From contig NC_067198.1 in the NCBI RefSeq assembly GCF_000699445.3, forward strand, positions 31,623,536 to 31,687,535: DNA of 64,000 nucleotides. Reading direction: 5' to 3'. The stretch comes from Schistosoma haematobium. Taxonomy: Eukaryota; Platyhelminthes; Trematoda; Strigeidida; Schistosomatidae. Within the stretch, counting starts at the first letter, position 1; each line of letters opens with the position of its first letter. The translations under genes and the position numbers were made by a program. Below the pieces are notes generated by a model. It did not search any database, was not told where the DNA came from, and saw nothing but the letters and a program-made list of their open reading frames with translations. This document shows positions 46,601 to 57,675 of the stretch, piece by piece.

Positions 46601-47761
46601 TGTATATCTCAAACAAACTAGTGATAATGTCGGAGGTGCTGCATTTGTATGAGTTTGAAAATAGAATAATATGGTAAACGCACCTTAAATAAAATGAATC
46701 ACAAGTTCTGACTCCCATAATCAATTACCCCAAAAAAGTTCTTTGTTTTAATCAGAGTTAATTGTTTACAAGCGCTTCTACCAACGAAAAATTAGTTGGA
46801 AAATAAGGGCTACTAAACACCCTATTTTTAATCTATTTAGAAGTATATATTCACAACCAACTTGAAGAACTAATCACAAAACTGATGACCTGGAAACTAT
46901 TTTCACTATTCAAATGATAGCGAGAATTTATAGCTCATATGAATCCATCCGAATATGTTTCATTCACCTAAATTAGTTGTTCAAATATAACGCTTCTGTT
47001 ATCATTCTTGTCAAGATTGGTAGCGCCTATTTCAAAAAGAAATCATTCTTTTAGAATTAACAAGCAAGTGCTAAATCAGTCTACTTTAATAACAGGACTA
47101 GCGATTGGTTATCCTCAAACTGTTTGTTATCTTCTTGTATAATCATATTGTAATTACTTTTGTATTAGGTTTATCTCTGACCATATGATTGGTTGGTCTG
47201 ATTTCCATCAACTGATAGATTGCATACTTCAAGATGCTTATCAATTACAAAATGACCTAGGTATTAGCGGTCTAAAAGCTATACGGCATTATTATGATTT
47301 ACTCGGTCCAAAAATGTCACATTATCTCAGGTGACTTTTGTGTACATAACTGTCGACATAAATAGTTTGCCGTAATGTTAACAATATTTATTATAGGTGA
47401 AATGGACTTTAGTTACATTATTTGTATACCAAAAGTAGTTGTACACAAAAAAAACTCCTCATGCTTATTCCCGAAATGTTAACCAGTATAAACCTTAGAT
47501 GTTTGTCCAACTTTTGATTTAGTCTCCTTTCAAATTTATTAGAAAATTTGACTACATGAATATTGATTAGTCAAACTATTGTGTTTTGTAGGGTTTTTGT
47601 TAGATTATTGACTTTTAATTATTTTTTTCATAGCATTAAATTACAAAGAAAAATTAGGTGAAAATGGACCGTTAAAACCAAAGCATATTAGAGAGGCTTA
47701 TCGTATCTTGTCAAATGAACGACGATGCTGTCCAGAAACATCAGAAAATCCTCTTTTATAA
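35820..47761 (+). CDS. TAF11: TAF11, transcription initiation factor TFIID subunit 11, four exons, 284 aa
   Basis: A histone-fold subunit of TFIID that pairs with TAF13 and helps recruit RNA polymerase II to promoters. Exons are 35820-36014, 37723-38157, 42552-42648 and 47634-47761; the first two junctions are phase 0 and the last is phase 1, all with GT/AG ends. The N-terminal 65 residues are polar. Exon 2 has a very acidic run (about residues 112-142, mostly Asp and Glu) and then the start of the histone fold ([28 protein letters not shown]). Exon 3 continues [20 protein letters not shown] and [12 protein letters not shown]. Exon 4 gives the closing helix ([15 protein letters not shown]) and a short Cys-containing tail. 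The length is close to other animal TAF11s. Introns are 1.7, 4.4 and 5.0 kb and collect retroelements. Confidence 0.92.
36393..36417. repeat. (ATT)n microsatellite
   Basis: About eight ATT units in TAF11 intron 1. Confidence 0.9.
37500..37622 (+). mobile_element. SMalpha-like SINE fragment, + strand
   Basis: Starts at the end of box B (ATCTCGCGGGG) and runs through the hammerhead to the tail. Core C3 is G (TGGTGAGGA) and the sequence after the cleavage site is shortened, so the ribozyme should be dead. Confidence 0.75.
37723..38157 (+). CDS. TAF11: TAF11 exon 2 (acidic region, start of histone fold)
   Basis: 145 codons, phase 0 at both ends. Acceptor TTTCTTTTTAAG, donor AGACGA|GTAAGT. Confidence 0.88.
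38158..42551 (+). other. TAF11 intron 2
   Basis: 4.4 kb, AT-rich. Apart from the compound microsatellite at 40592 I see no element or gene. Confidence 0.65.
40592..40696. repeat. Compound (ATT)n-(AGT)n microsatellite
   Basis: A run of ATT units changes into AGT units with some interruptions, about 105 bp in all. Confidence 0.9.
42552..42648 (+). CDS. TAF11: TAF11 exon 3 (histone-fold core)
   Basis: 97 nt. Acceptor TTTGTCCACAG, donor GAAGAAG|GTAAGG, leaving one base of the next codon. Confidence 0.9.
42945..44341 (+). pseudogene. RTE reverse transcriptase relic
   Basis: Motif A ([15 protein letters not shown]), motif B ([20 protein letters not shown]) and motif C ([10 protein letters not shown], in a second frame) are readable. 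A frameshift lies near 43480 and an in-frame TAG near 43625. The thumb and C-terminal region ([34 protein letters not shown]) follow in two further frames. In motif B the usual Gly-Cys-Pro is Tyr-Cys-Pro. It is not functional. Confidence 0.8.
42945..44345 (+). mobile_element. RTE-clade LINE, 5'-truncated, in TAF11 intron 3
   Basis: Same family as 49135-53045, judged by shared RT sequence ([20 protein letters not shown] here, EEQAGFRSG then GCIDHIFTLR there) and the shared C-terminal [13 protein letters not shown] end. It starts inside the RT domain and has the same orientation as TAF11. Ends are approximate and no target duplication was found. Confidence 0.78.
44610..44815. mobile_element. 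Head-to-head pair of SMalpha copies in TAF11 intron 3
   Basis: A - strand partial copy (tail at 44610, broken at the GAAA of the hammerhead near 44692) is followed by a + strand copy without the tRNA-like head (44693-44815; core CTGAGAA, weak stem II). Confidence 0.72.
44832..45256. mobile_element. Solo LTR (TGTTA..TAACA family), copy 3
   Basis: 425 bp from TGTTAAACC to TGTAACA. It aligns with the other three copies over most of its length. I see no target duplication, so the left end may be truncated. It lies directly after an SMalpha tail. Confidence 0.65.
47169..47330 (+). other. Exon-like block of unknown origin in TAF11 intron 3
   Basis: 162 nt bounded by an acceptor (TTTTGTATTAG) and a donor (CTCAG|GTGACT), with one open frame of about 53 codons containing [20 protein letters not shown] and [18 protein letters not shown]. 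The reading phase does not fit TAF11: joining it to exon 3 hits a TGA after six codons. It could be a relic exon of another gene, an exon of a nested gene, or an alternative exon that truncates TAF11. Confidence 0.4.
47634..47761 (+). CDS. TAF11: TAF11 exon 4 (C-terminus)
   Basis: Acceptor ATTTTTTTCATAG. The first two bases complete an Ala codon, then 41 codons and TAA at 47759-47761. Confidence 0.88.
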
Positions 47762-47832
47762 CATGTGTGTATATGTGTTTTAAAGTGTTTTTATCTTTAT
47801 CAATGTGTTAATGTATTTTGACTTCTTCCCTA

Positions 47833-47838
47833 AATAAA
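47833..47838 (+). terminator. Polyadenylation signal of TAF11
   Basis: AATAAA 72 bp after the stop. Confidence 0.6.
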
Positions 47839-48031
47839 AAAATGAACACTTGTAATCGTTAGTTTACTTAATGTTGGGAAACGGTTAACCACTGACTAAA
47901 CTACATTAATATGAACTAGAGTTTATATAACATCAAAATTTATGCCTATACTTTGGAGACTGAAAATAATATTTGAATTTTGTGACTGTTTAATTCAAAT
48001 TTACACTCGAAAAGAATATAAATTTTTTTAC

Positions 48032-48533
48032 TGTTAGAAATTGTGACCTGTGTGCCCTGTTAATGTAGAACGTAATGATACCGCCAATTAGAGGGCAGTG
48101 AATTATCGATCGGACCAACGGCGCATAAAACTAGTGAGAGCAGTCTAGAGTCCTTATTGGCCGTGCTTCGTGCCTAGCTCAGCCAGATAAGTGCAGAAAA
48201 CCAATCTCAGCCTCTGCAATATGAATAATTTATTTCAAGCATACTGGGTTTATATACCAACCAGATGGAACGCATCGTACCAATAAGATAGGAAACAACA
48301 TTTATACAAGATTTGGCCGAATGTGGGAGGTAGTAATCAATAGACACGGCATAATTCAAGAATGGTAAATGGTATAATAATATTTCATAGGTCAAAATAA
48401 GTCTCATAATAAGAGGGACATGACTATGAATAGTTTAGTCATTTAACAATTATACGATGAAAATATACGCATAGAATTGGTCCATAAATGGGTCCCAAAA
48501 GTTACCCTTCATTATGCTTATCGGGACCTAACA
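48032..48533. mobile_element. Solo LTR (TGTTA..TAACA family), copy 4
   Basis: 502 bp from TGTTAGAAA to CCTAACA. A perfect 5-bp duplication TTTAC flanks it (48027-48031 and 48534-48538). Confidence 0.83.
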
Positions 48534-48538
48534 TTTAC

Positions 48539-49125
48539 ACCATTAAACTTCATTATTTTTTTAACTACCAGGGTTGTTATTACGAACTATTTGAAACATA
48601 CAAATCTTTATAATCCCTATTTCATCATCTATGATTGTTTAGATAGTTTTTGACTAATATTTTCTTTTCTAACTCTATCTAGAACTTATGACATAAATGT
48701 GCCAACATTAGTTGTGATAATTATGTAAATAATAAAAACCTTCATATTTCAATGTTATATCTATTTGTAAGCACAAAGGATCCATCTCCACATAGAATTT
48801 CGCCCTATAATACAATGCTTTCCCCGAACTTTAATCAGAAAATAACCTGTATCTACTGTGGAAGCTTCTTATAGTTAATGCTTCAGCTGTTGGCCAGGCA
48901 ACCATCGATTCATACACATTGTCCAGTTCGATATGGAACCATTTCTATGGGATAATTAGTTTAAATGTTATATTTTCAATGAAATATCAACTTTTGCACC
49001 TTCGAATAAATTATTTTTTACATCCCGATTTCTATGGATCACTGACTCAAGTCCTAATCTCATGGAATTTTACTGAATTTGATGACTCATTGGTTGTAGT
49101 TTATTTCGAAAATATATTGGTTGGT
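48539..49125. other. Intergenic, nothing recognised
   Basis: AT-rich spacer between the solo LTR and the RTE element. Confidence 0.5.
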
Positions 49126-49777
49126 ATCTGAGTAATGAGCCCCCAAATGCCCTGGTATGGCCGAGAGCGGGGTGGGTCCGCCCTCCCTCACGAAATACTC
49201 TCACACGGCCACGCGTATACAGCCTCTGCCAGGGAAGTCCTACTCACTGCCTTCTCGTGGTCGGGGTGTTGTTTACGAAAATGAGAGGACGAAAAACGAA
49301 TGTCCGGCGCTTTAACCGGATCCAAAACCAATGGTGCATATGGGCTCCAGTATCCTGCAGGAACAAATGGCGTATGAACCAATATTCGGTCACCGGCTAC
49401 CATGGGAATGCATCTCCTTACGATGCTCCACTGCCTTGTGGGTTAGACCTTTAGGTCAAAGGCTCGGGGAGTGGCCCCCTAAGAAAACCACCTGCTTCGG
49501 TCTGGGCACCCGGGTAGTATCACAGTCCACACGCAATCGATGAACTCTCTACATCTATGGGAACTACTTCTCTTGCTTCGAATAACAATCAAATGATTCA
49601 AATTATTATCATTACTATTATTGTTGTTATTATTATTATTATTTACTACATCACTATTCACCCTCTACTATTCCTACTCTGTCTATACTTATTTTTTCGA
49701 CTTATACAGCAGCTCGTCTTTGGTGGAAATTCGACTCTATCTAAACGTTCTCGAGTCACTGTCCGGTTGAAAATTGT

Positions 49778-50656
49778 ATGTTACCACCGAGTACGAGGAC
49801 TGAAGCAGTTTTTCTGAAACCATGTGCACCATTCAAACTGGATGCCTTCAACGTTCGCACACTTATGCAGGTTGGACAACAGATAGGGCTGGCTATTTCT
49901 TTAGAAAGTCTTAATATTGATGTTTGTTGTCTATCCGAGACCCGTATTCAAGACTTTGGCGAAGTACTACAAATTCGCTCTACATCTGTCACTTCAAAAA
50001 GCTTGTTTTACGTGCGCTTATCCGGGGACCCTGTGGCATCTTCGTCCGGTCTTGCAGGCGTTGGTGTCGCACTAAGCGCTAGAGCTGAGGCAGCACTAGT
50101 CGATTGAATCCCCATTAACAGTCGGTTATATGCTGTTAGATTAGAAAGTTCCATCAAAGTGAGAAAAAATCGGCGTGAGAAACGATGTCTTTTCGTCATC
50201 TCCGCCTATGCCCCGACAGATTGCAGCCCGGATGCAATCAAGGATGAGTTTTACCACCAGTTATCTGTTCTTCTCCAGAAAGTGCGTTCGACAGATATTG
50301 TGGTACTAGCCGGAGGCTTGAATGCTCAGGTCGGGCGTCTAGGCACAGAAGAGAGTCGTTTAGGTGACCGATGGGGACTCGTTGGTTGCAAGTCAGATAA
50401 CAGGGACCGTCTACTGCAACTGTGCACAGACCACAACCTGTTTCTGGCCAACACTAACTTTCGGCACAGTCATCGCCGATGTGCCACCTGGCGTCCTCCC
50501 TCTGCATCTGAAGCCTGGACTCAGATTGGTCACATCGCGATCAGCTACCGCTGGCGTGATTGTGTACAAGACTGCTACTCCTTTTGGAGTACCTATCTGT
50601 ACTCTGATCATGCCCTGGTCTTTGCCAGTCTTACCTTACTTTTCAGTGGCCAATGA
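49778..50656 (+). pseudogene. RTE endonuclease (exonuclease-endonuclease-phosphatase fold) relic
   Basis: This domain would nick the target DNA. Recognisable boxes are FNVRTL, LSETRIQD (catalytic Glu), SAYAPTD and SDHALVF (catalytic His). A TGA at 50105-50107 breaks the frame. The catalytic Asp box reads AGGLNAQ instead of GDxNA (codon 50315-50317), and TQIGHIAIS has Gly where the family has Asp. The nuclease should be inactive even without the stop. Confidence 0.82.
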
Positions 50657-50686
50657 AGTGACCGCCATCAACGGATTGCTATTAGC

Positions 50687-52829
50687 ATGCTGGTTGCAAC
50701 TTCTGTTGCTAGTAAGTATCGAACCGAGCTAGTTTCTAGGCTAGCTACCATACCACCGAAAAGTATAGATGAGCATTGGTTTCAATTGCATGACGCCATG
50801 AAAATGGCGGGTACAGTCAGTTGTGGGTTCGCGAAACGTCCCGTTTATAAACACTGGGTTTCTTCAGGTTCCTTACAACTCATTGAAGCCCGTCGGTCTA
50901 CTCCGGGTGACCGTGAGTTTGACCACAAACGAAGGTTGTTACGTAATGAAATTGGGCAAAGCTTGCGTAAGGATCGAGAAGCCTAGTGGTCGAAGCGTGC
51001 TAATGAGCTGGAAGCAGCAGCTGCATCTGGTAATTACTGGAAGCTCTTCCAACTCATCCGAGCTACTGGTAGTGAGAAGTCTGGTGTGAACGAAACAATC
51101 TACGAGGATGATGGGATGCCAATCACTAACATCCATCGACGTCTTGGACGATGAGCAGAATTTTTCGAAAGGCAGTTCAACTGGCCTGCTGCTCCGGCAG
51201 CATCGGTCAGACTGTCGTGCCCTCCATGGCCGGTGACGACTGATCCACCGAATGAGGCGGAAGTCCTCAAGGAACTCCAACTCTTGGAGCTCTACAAATC
51301 ACCTGGCCCAGATGACTTACCTCTGACTCTTTTTAAAGATGGTGGTGACTTTCTGACTAAGGAATTGACGACGTTGTTTACAAAGGTTTGGGAGCTAGAA
51401 AGTGTACCAACGTCATGGAATGAGTCGATAGTTGTCCCTATCTTTAAAAAGGGTTCACGTCGTTCCTGTAACAACTATCGGGGGATAAGTCTACTTCCGA
51501 TTGCGTCCAAGCTATTGGCTTCCGTCATACTTCGTAGGTTGTTCAAAACCCGAGAAAGATTGACTCGCGAGGAGCAGGCTGGGTTTCGTTCTGGTTGAGG
51601 ATGTATTGATCATATCTTCACCCTCCGCCAAATGTTAGAACACCGCCATGCTTTTCAAAGGCCAACAATCGTAGTGTTTCTCAACATCAGGGCTGCCTTC
51701 GATTCGTTGGATAGGACTGTTCTCTGGGATTGTCTATTGAAGAAGGGTGTGCCTGAGAAGTTTATTAACATCCTAAAGGCCCTATATACAAACACCTCAG
51801 ACAGAGTGAGGGCATACAACCACCTTTCTCCATTGTTCTATTCGAGCAGTGGGGTTAGGCAGGGTTGCCCAATCTCACCATTCCTCTTCAACTTTGCCAT
51901 CGATGACATTCTGGAAACAGCTCTGATGGATGTAAGTAATGGCGGTGTGGATCTGTTGCCTGGAGAAAGACTTCTCGACCTTGAGTATGCGGATGATAGT
52001 GTCTTACTGTGCGATAATGCCCAAGGCATGCAATCCACACTTAATCGGTTGGCAATCAGTGTCCGTAAGTATGGGTATGTGCTTTGCACCTTCGAAGTGC
52101 AAAGTACTTCTACAAGACTGGCAGGATTCCAATCCTGTACTCACCCTGGATGGTGAGCAGATAGAATTAGTCGAGAAGTTCGTGTATCTGGGTAGCTGCA
52201 TAAGTGCTGGTGGGGGTGTGAGTGATGAGATCAATGCACGTATAGTGAAAGCCAGAGCGGCTTATGCCAATCTGGGTCACCTTTGGCGCCTTCGTGATGT
52301 TAGTCTGGCTGTAAAAGGTCGGATCTACAACACGTCGGTGAGAGCAGTTTTGCTCTATGCTTGTGAAACCTGGCCTCTCCGAGTTGAGGATGTTAAACAA
52401 CTCTCTGTGTTCGATCATTGTTGTCTCCAAAGGATTGCTGATATCCAGTGGCAACACCATGTTAGTAATGCAGAGGTTCGGCATCGTGTGTTCGGGCACA
52501 GAGACGATAATGCAATTGGTGTCACCATCTTGAAACACCGACTTTGGTGGCTTGGACATGTTCTACGAATGTCGTCCCAGAGAATTCCACGTCGTGCATT
52601 ATTTGCCGACTCTGGGACTGGTTGGAAGAAGCGGAGAGGTGGTCAGTGCATGACATGGTGTCGTGGTATGAAAGAAATCTGCAAAGGACTGGCTTCTGTC
52701 GGACCTTCGCGATTCTCTGGTTGGGGTCCGAGAGATGGTTCTACACAGTGGCTAGAGACGTTATCAGATATGGCTCAGAATAGAAGCCAGTGGCGATCCT
52801 GCAGTAACCTTCTTTTACTTTCTTCATAA
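50687..52829 (+). pseudogene. RTE reverse transcriptase relic
   Basis: It continues from the endonuclease after a frame change near 50650-50690. Readable parts are NYRGISLLPIASKLLASVIL, motif A VVFLNIRAAFDSLDR (the catalytic Asp is Asn), motif B SSGVRQGCPISPFLFNFAID, motif C LEYADDSVLL, KFVYLGSCISAGGGV and the C-terminal LGHVLRMSSQRIPRRA to MAQNRSQWRS. In-frame stops lie at about 50984, 51152 and 51596, with a second frameshift near 52085. The end at 52829 matches the 43-44 kb copy. Confidence 0.83.
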
Positions 52830-53054
52830 AAAGTGGTTGTTTCTTCCTTAACTGAAAGATTTCTTCTGATTGTACCTTCCCGGTCCTCCACTTTTACCAT
52901 TATTATTATTACACCACCTTACATCAATCTCTTCGTTATTATTCTCGTTTTTTTCCTTCCCCGTAAATTCTCATTGTTTTGCGTGGCGCATATATATTTG
53001 GTGCATTCTTGTACCAATATTTATGTGTTCAACTAAATAAATAAAATCTGAGTA

Positions 53055-54080
53055 GTGATCATTATCATTGTTGAATCCTTAATGCCGATCAAATCCTATT
53101 GCTCAAGTTGCAACGTGGCCACGAATCTAGGTGACTGAACATTGTCTGCTGTGTGTATTTTGGGTAGTCAACAGTAGGGTCTGGATCTAAGAGTCGTGCT
53201 AATTGGTAATCGTCAGCAAGACGTAATTGGGATCTTGAGAAAATCGATCCTCCCAGTGAGATTCAAACAGCCGTTACACAGCTCTGCAGACTGAGATTTT
53301 ACCTTGATCGATTAATCCAGGTAGACTGGACTCAAATCCTACAGGGAGCATCAACTGCCTTATGATTGCACATATGAAACACTTGCTAAGTTTTCTCAGA
53401 TTTATAGTAGTTCTCTAGCCGGTGTTAGCGGATTACAAAGGCTATTTCCAAACTGAACGGATTTATGAAACATGTAACTAAACAATAAAGATATTTTCAC
53501 GTACGTTAGAAAGAATTTTAAACATATGACTCGGAAAATCGATTATTTCCGAATATTAGAAAAAATATCGTTTATTCACCGTGTTACGATAACCATTTCT
53601 TTTACGCGTAATTGACATAAACAGTTATTAATTTAAATAAGTGGTATTATATCTTTATATGGACATTTCCAGCTTCGAAGTTTAACATCAAATGGCATTA
53701 CATATTGAGATAGGTAAACGTAAGTAGTAACCTATGTATATGAGATCTCAGTTGTCTCAGACTTACCTTTTTATTGACTGTATTACCCTTGATGATTGGA
53801 ACCGAATATAAAAATTTAAAAGTTTTCGAATATTAACTGTAGTAGTAAATATCAATGAATAAGTTTCGATCTTAAGTGAACTCATTTTAACTGTAACGCT
53901 GAACGAAACGTACTTTTCCAGGGTTTTATCTGCATTTGACAGATGTTCAAGTACCTCATTGAAGTAGATTGTGATAATCAGTTATGCAGAGCAAGCAAAC
54001 ACTTCATACTTCTAAAACTCATTAAGCTATACAGACATTTTATAGAGGTCCACGTTGTATTAAAAATGAACCAGTTATTA
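53055..54080. other. Intergenic, nothing recognised
   Basis: AT-rich spacer between the RTE element and the SR2-like derivative. Confidence 0.5.
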
Positions 54081-54090
54081 TTGTAATGAT

Positions 54091-54990
54091 ACATGAAACT
54101 AAAGCTAAAGAAGCAATGGACAAACGGGGAAACAGCATTACAACGGTTCAATACAGCCTTTCTTCGATATACGGACAAGCTCAACGAATTGAAGATAATT
54201 CTCAATAACAGGTTCCAAGTCCTACAAGATCTATTTAAAGAAGTGTTAACTACTATGGATGACAACTGGAAAGGTATCAAAGAAACACTAACTTCAACGT
54301 GTCAGGGGGTTCTGGACCTCAACAAGCATCATCATAAGGCATGGATCTCTATCGAATCCCTGGACAAGATTCAGAAAAGGAAAAACCAAAAGTCAGCAAT
54401 TAACAACATCCAGCCGAACAAGAACAGAGGAAGTCAAGGTGCAAGCTGAATACACAGAAGCAAAACAGCAAGTGTAGAAGAGCATTAGGTTCGACAAAAA
54501 GAAATACGTGTAAGAGCTAGCAACGACGGCGGAAAAAGCTGCAAGAGAAGGAAATATGAAACAACGATGTCAATTAACGAAGGAAGTAGCTGGAAAATGT
54601 ACAGAACCACAGCAATTATTCAAGGAGGAAAAGGGCTAGCCAATCATTGAGACGCAAGATGCTCAATGTCCGTTGACCAGATACCATCATCAACAACCTA
54701 CTATAGGTGAGAACAAATCAGCTTCCAGATGAAGAGGAAATTTGGAAAGCGCAATGAAGGTGGATGGGACATACATTTTGGAAACCATCAAACTACATCA
54801 CGTGGTAATTGCTAGCTTGGAATCCTGAAGGTAAAAGGGAATGAGGAAGATCAAGGAACACACTGCATCCGGAATTGGAGGCAGATATCAGAAGAATGAA
54901 AAGAAACTGGGAAAGATTGTTAATGATGGAGTTGGATGGAGAATGCTGGTGGGAAGTCTATGCTTCTTCACAAGGAGTAACAGGTGTAAG
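54091..54990 (+). mobile_element. Internally deleted SR2-like RTE copy with target duplication
   Basis: TTGTAATGAT flanks it exactly (54081-54090 and 54991-55000). The left part (to about 54640) is the linker between endonuclease and RT (KKQWTNGETALQRFNTAFLR, NWKGIKETLTSTCQ). It then jumps to the C-terminal end (matching the RRWKWIG-type and GVGWRMLV-type region of the 21.6-kb copy) and the GTAACAGGTGTAAG 3' end. The whole RT catalytic domain is absent. Several stops occur. Confidence 0.82.
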
Positions 54991-55000
54991 TTGTAATGAT

Positions 55001-55392
55001 GTGTGTTGTTAAACGGTTTATACATAATATGTTATATAAATTCTTTGAGTTAACTACCTTGTATATGTAGTTAAAATCGCCTAGGGACTGATTTATAGCT
55101 CATATACGGAACTTATCACCACGCTATCCTTTAACGATGCATCTATCCTGGCATGGTATCCTGAATATCAACAAAATAATAATATCAACCTTTTTCAAAT
55201 ATGAAATGTTTAACGAACGGACGTACCTCAAATCTATCTGTTTGTTAACGAAAATGTGAACTTCGTTAGCAACTTTATATCGAAGTATCATCAATCACAC
55301 TACTGTTTTCTTTGATGACCTGTATTAAGTTTCTGTCTTATTCGAACTGTAAGAGGTTATCATTACTTTACAATTAATCTTTCGATTTATAT
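55001..55392. other. Intergenic, nothing recognised
   Basis: AT-rich, starting with the right target duplication of the SR2-like copy. Confidence 0.5.
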
Positions 55393-55590
55393 CAGTAGTC
55401 CACCGGTTAAGCGCTTGCGTGAGAGACTGATAGGTCCTGTGTTCGAACGAAGCGAGGTTGGCGGGATCGTGGATGCGCACTGCTGAGGATTCCCACAATA
55501 GAACGAAACGGCCGTCCAGTGCTTCCAAGTTTTCCATGGTGGTCTAGCTTCAACTGATTGATGATCTCAACCATTGAAATTAATCTGATG
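55393..55590 (+). mobile_element. SMalpha-like SINE, + strand, nearly complete
   Basis: tRNA-like head with box B variant TGTTCGAACG, then GGGATCGTGGATGCGCACTG, the hammerhead region and the tail. Only the first 30 or so bases of the consensus are missing or altered. Confidence 0.78.
55476..55526 (+). ncRNA. SMalpha hammerhead with damaged stem II
   Basis: Stem I (GCACTG/CAGTGC), core CTGAGGA (55483-55489), GAAA (55505-55508), stem III and GTC (cleavage after 55516) are intact. Stem II has TTCC and GAAC, which leaves two mismatches. Confidence 0.6.
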
Positions 55591-56391
55591 TTTATCAAGC
55601 TTGTTATACTCATAAAAATATCAGTAGTATCATTAGAAATAGTAAAATTAATGAGGTTTGTACTATTATTGGTTTGAGTATATTCAGTCGCCAATTTGAA
55701 CATTTTCTATCAAATATTTGTGGCAGTATATTATAGTTCAGGTGTAGTTCCGTAGAGCAACCCAACTACATTCATTTCAAGATTGGTGAAAATTTAATTT
55801 CAGTGATATGTTTCAGTTAAGTAAAACTTTTTAACATTATTTAAAGTAGTTAAGTTGTTTTTATGGTAAAACTTAATTCAAGAGAAAATAATGTTCCATA
55901 TACAGCTTACTTCCATATCTTTGCTTTTTATATGCCAGATGAAACATAGCAGGATTCACCTTAGTTAAAAAACGATAAATTGTTCGTAGTTAGACAGTAT
56001 CCAGTCAAGAATTTGGAAAGTGCTGGATTGAATGCTTAAAACATTAACCATTTAGTTGAAGCGTATCCTGATTTTATTATAGTTTCCAATATTATCTCAG
56101 TGTTAATTTTTTCCCAACGTCTAGATAAGTACACTTCAGAGCAAGTACTATTTAATTCATTCATATTTCATTACATTGTAGAAAGAATATCCTGAAAGTT
56201 ATTCTTTTATTGACAAATAAGTGATTATGTTTATCATGAATTTTTATGAAAACAGTGGAATTTAATATCAAATCTACAGTATTCAATATTTAGAAATGTA
56301 TTGTACAGTTCAAAGAGAAATAGAACGACCATATACTGATATAAATCCTGTACTGTAATCAGTCCTAGTGTAGAACCACTAACATATTTAC
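55591..56391. other. Intergenic, nothing recognised
   Basis: AT-rich spacer. Confidence 0.5.
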
Positions 56392-56600
56392 GTACGTCTG
56401 TTACCTTTCGTGAAGGAGCATATGACACCCACCAGAATTCTCCATCCAACTCCACCCTGGGCAATCCTTTCCAGTTGCCTTTTATTCTTTTGGTATCTGC
56501 CTCCAGTTTTCGAAGCAATGTGTTCCTTGATCTTCCTCATTTCTTTTTACCTTCAGGATTCCAAGTCTGTGCTTGCCTCATGATGCAGTTCGATTATTTG
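56392..56600 (-). mobile_element. SR2-like RTE 3' fragment, - strand
   Basis: About 200 bp of the element's C-terminus and 3' end in reverse orientation (MLRKLEADTKRIKGNWKGLP, then VELDGEFWWVSYAPSRKVTD). It matches the ends at 23000-23215 and 54840-54990. Confidence 0.75.
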
Positions 56601-57565
56601 GATTTGTTAAAATAAGAATACCATCATAAATAGTGATTATTTAGGCAATGAGGTTAAGAACATTAAAAACAAGCTGTGAAATAAAATTATAAAAGTTGGT
56701 TTTCTTGATGAACTGGTCTCGTTTCAGGAGTCTTTAAAAATCACTGTCAGTTGTTTTTGTTTTATTTGGCGGTTGTGTGATTTTGATATTGACACGCTAC
56801 CTATATGTGAAATCGACCTACCACTTTGGTGCGAAGATAAGAAGTGAACGGGAAGCTTTGTTAAACAACCGAATAGATTATGTTCACGAGTTCATTCCTA
56901 AACACAGAGATGTGTCGCTGGGGTAATTGAACCAAATTTCAGCTAATTGTGCTCATCGATAAACAGCTATCACTTAACCTTTGGTTCAACATCTGTATGT
57001 AGGCATGTAAGATGTATTGACACAGCATAGTCTTAGTCTTCTTAGCAGTGTGCAAGCACGACTTTGATCACAAAGCATTCACCTCTCGACTTGAGTACAT
57101 TATCTGTAGATCAGGAAGCTAGGATTCAATCGGCTATTTTTAGGTATAGACACTGCCAACTATTTCATAATCTCCAAACTAGTTAGTAGTATGGAACGGA
57201 TCCAGGAATTTCTGAATCGTCAATTACAAACAATACAATTAATTATTCTATAGACACACTACAAAAGCCTTGTTTTCCAATAGATATACTATAAGTGTTT
57301 ATTAAAAGACTAGTTCTATCGAAAAAGTTCTCATTATAATGAAGGATCATATTATAAGGAAAAAATAAATCAACGTAATCATGATATACATTATCATATG
57401 TTGGATTATTTTGACATAATCACAGTTATGCCGTATTTTGAATACAGACATGTTATGGATTTTAAGCATCTTGATATACTAAATGGGTGTTTTAATTTAC
57501 ACAAAGACTAACATCATAAACCCTTTATATTTTCAATAATTCTAATCAAATAAACAGGAATCTAA
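56601..57565. other. Intergenic, nothing recognised
   Basis: AT-rich; no gene or repeat identified. Confidence 0.5.
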
Positions 57566-57675
57566 CAGTTGAATTCATGAGTCAATTGAAGCTAGACCAC
57601 CATGGAAAACTTGGAAGCACTGCACAGCCGTTCCGTCCTAGTATAGGACTCCCCAGCAGTTCACATCCACGATCC
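57566..57675 (-). mobile_element. SMalpha-like SINE fragment, - strand
   Basis: Tail and hammerhead region only. The core is CTGGGGA and GAAA has become GGAA, so the ribozyme should be dead. The tRNA-like head is missing. Confidence 0.75.

Larger units (their letters stand above)
42649..47633 (+). other. TAF11 intron 3, rich in retroelements
   Basis: 5.0 kb. It contains an RTE copy, an SMalpha head-to-head pair, a solo LTR and an exon-like block at 47169, listed separately. The stretch 42690-42944 is less AT-rich and may be another repeat I cannot name. In 45257-47168 I see nothing. Confidence 0.6.
49135..53045 (+). mobile_element. Nearly full-length RTE-clade LINE with target duplication
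   Basis: 3.9 kb. ATCTGAGTA flanks it exactly (49126-49134 and 53046-53054). The order is a GC-richer 5' leader of about 640 bp, AP-type endonuclease, RT, a short 3' UTR and an AAATAAATAAA-type tail. It is the only copy here with both enzyme domains. The 5' leader contains an ATT/GTT microsatellite (about 49612-49642). Confidence 0.85.
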
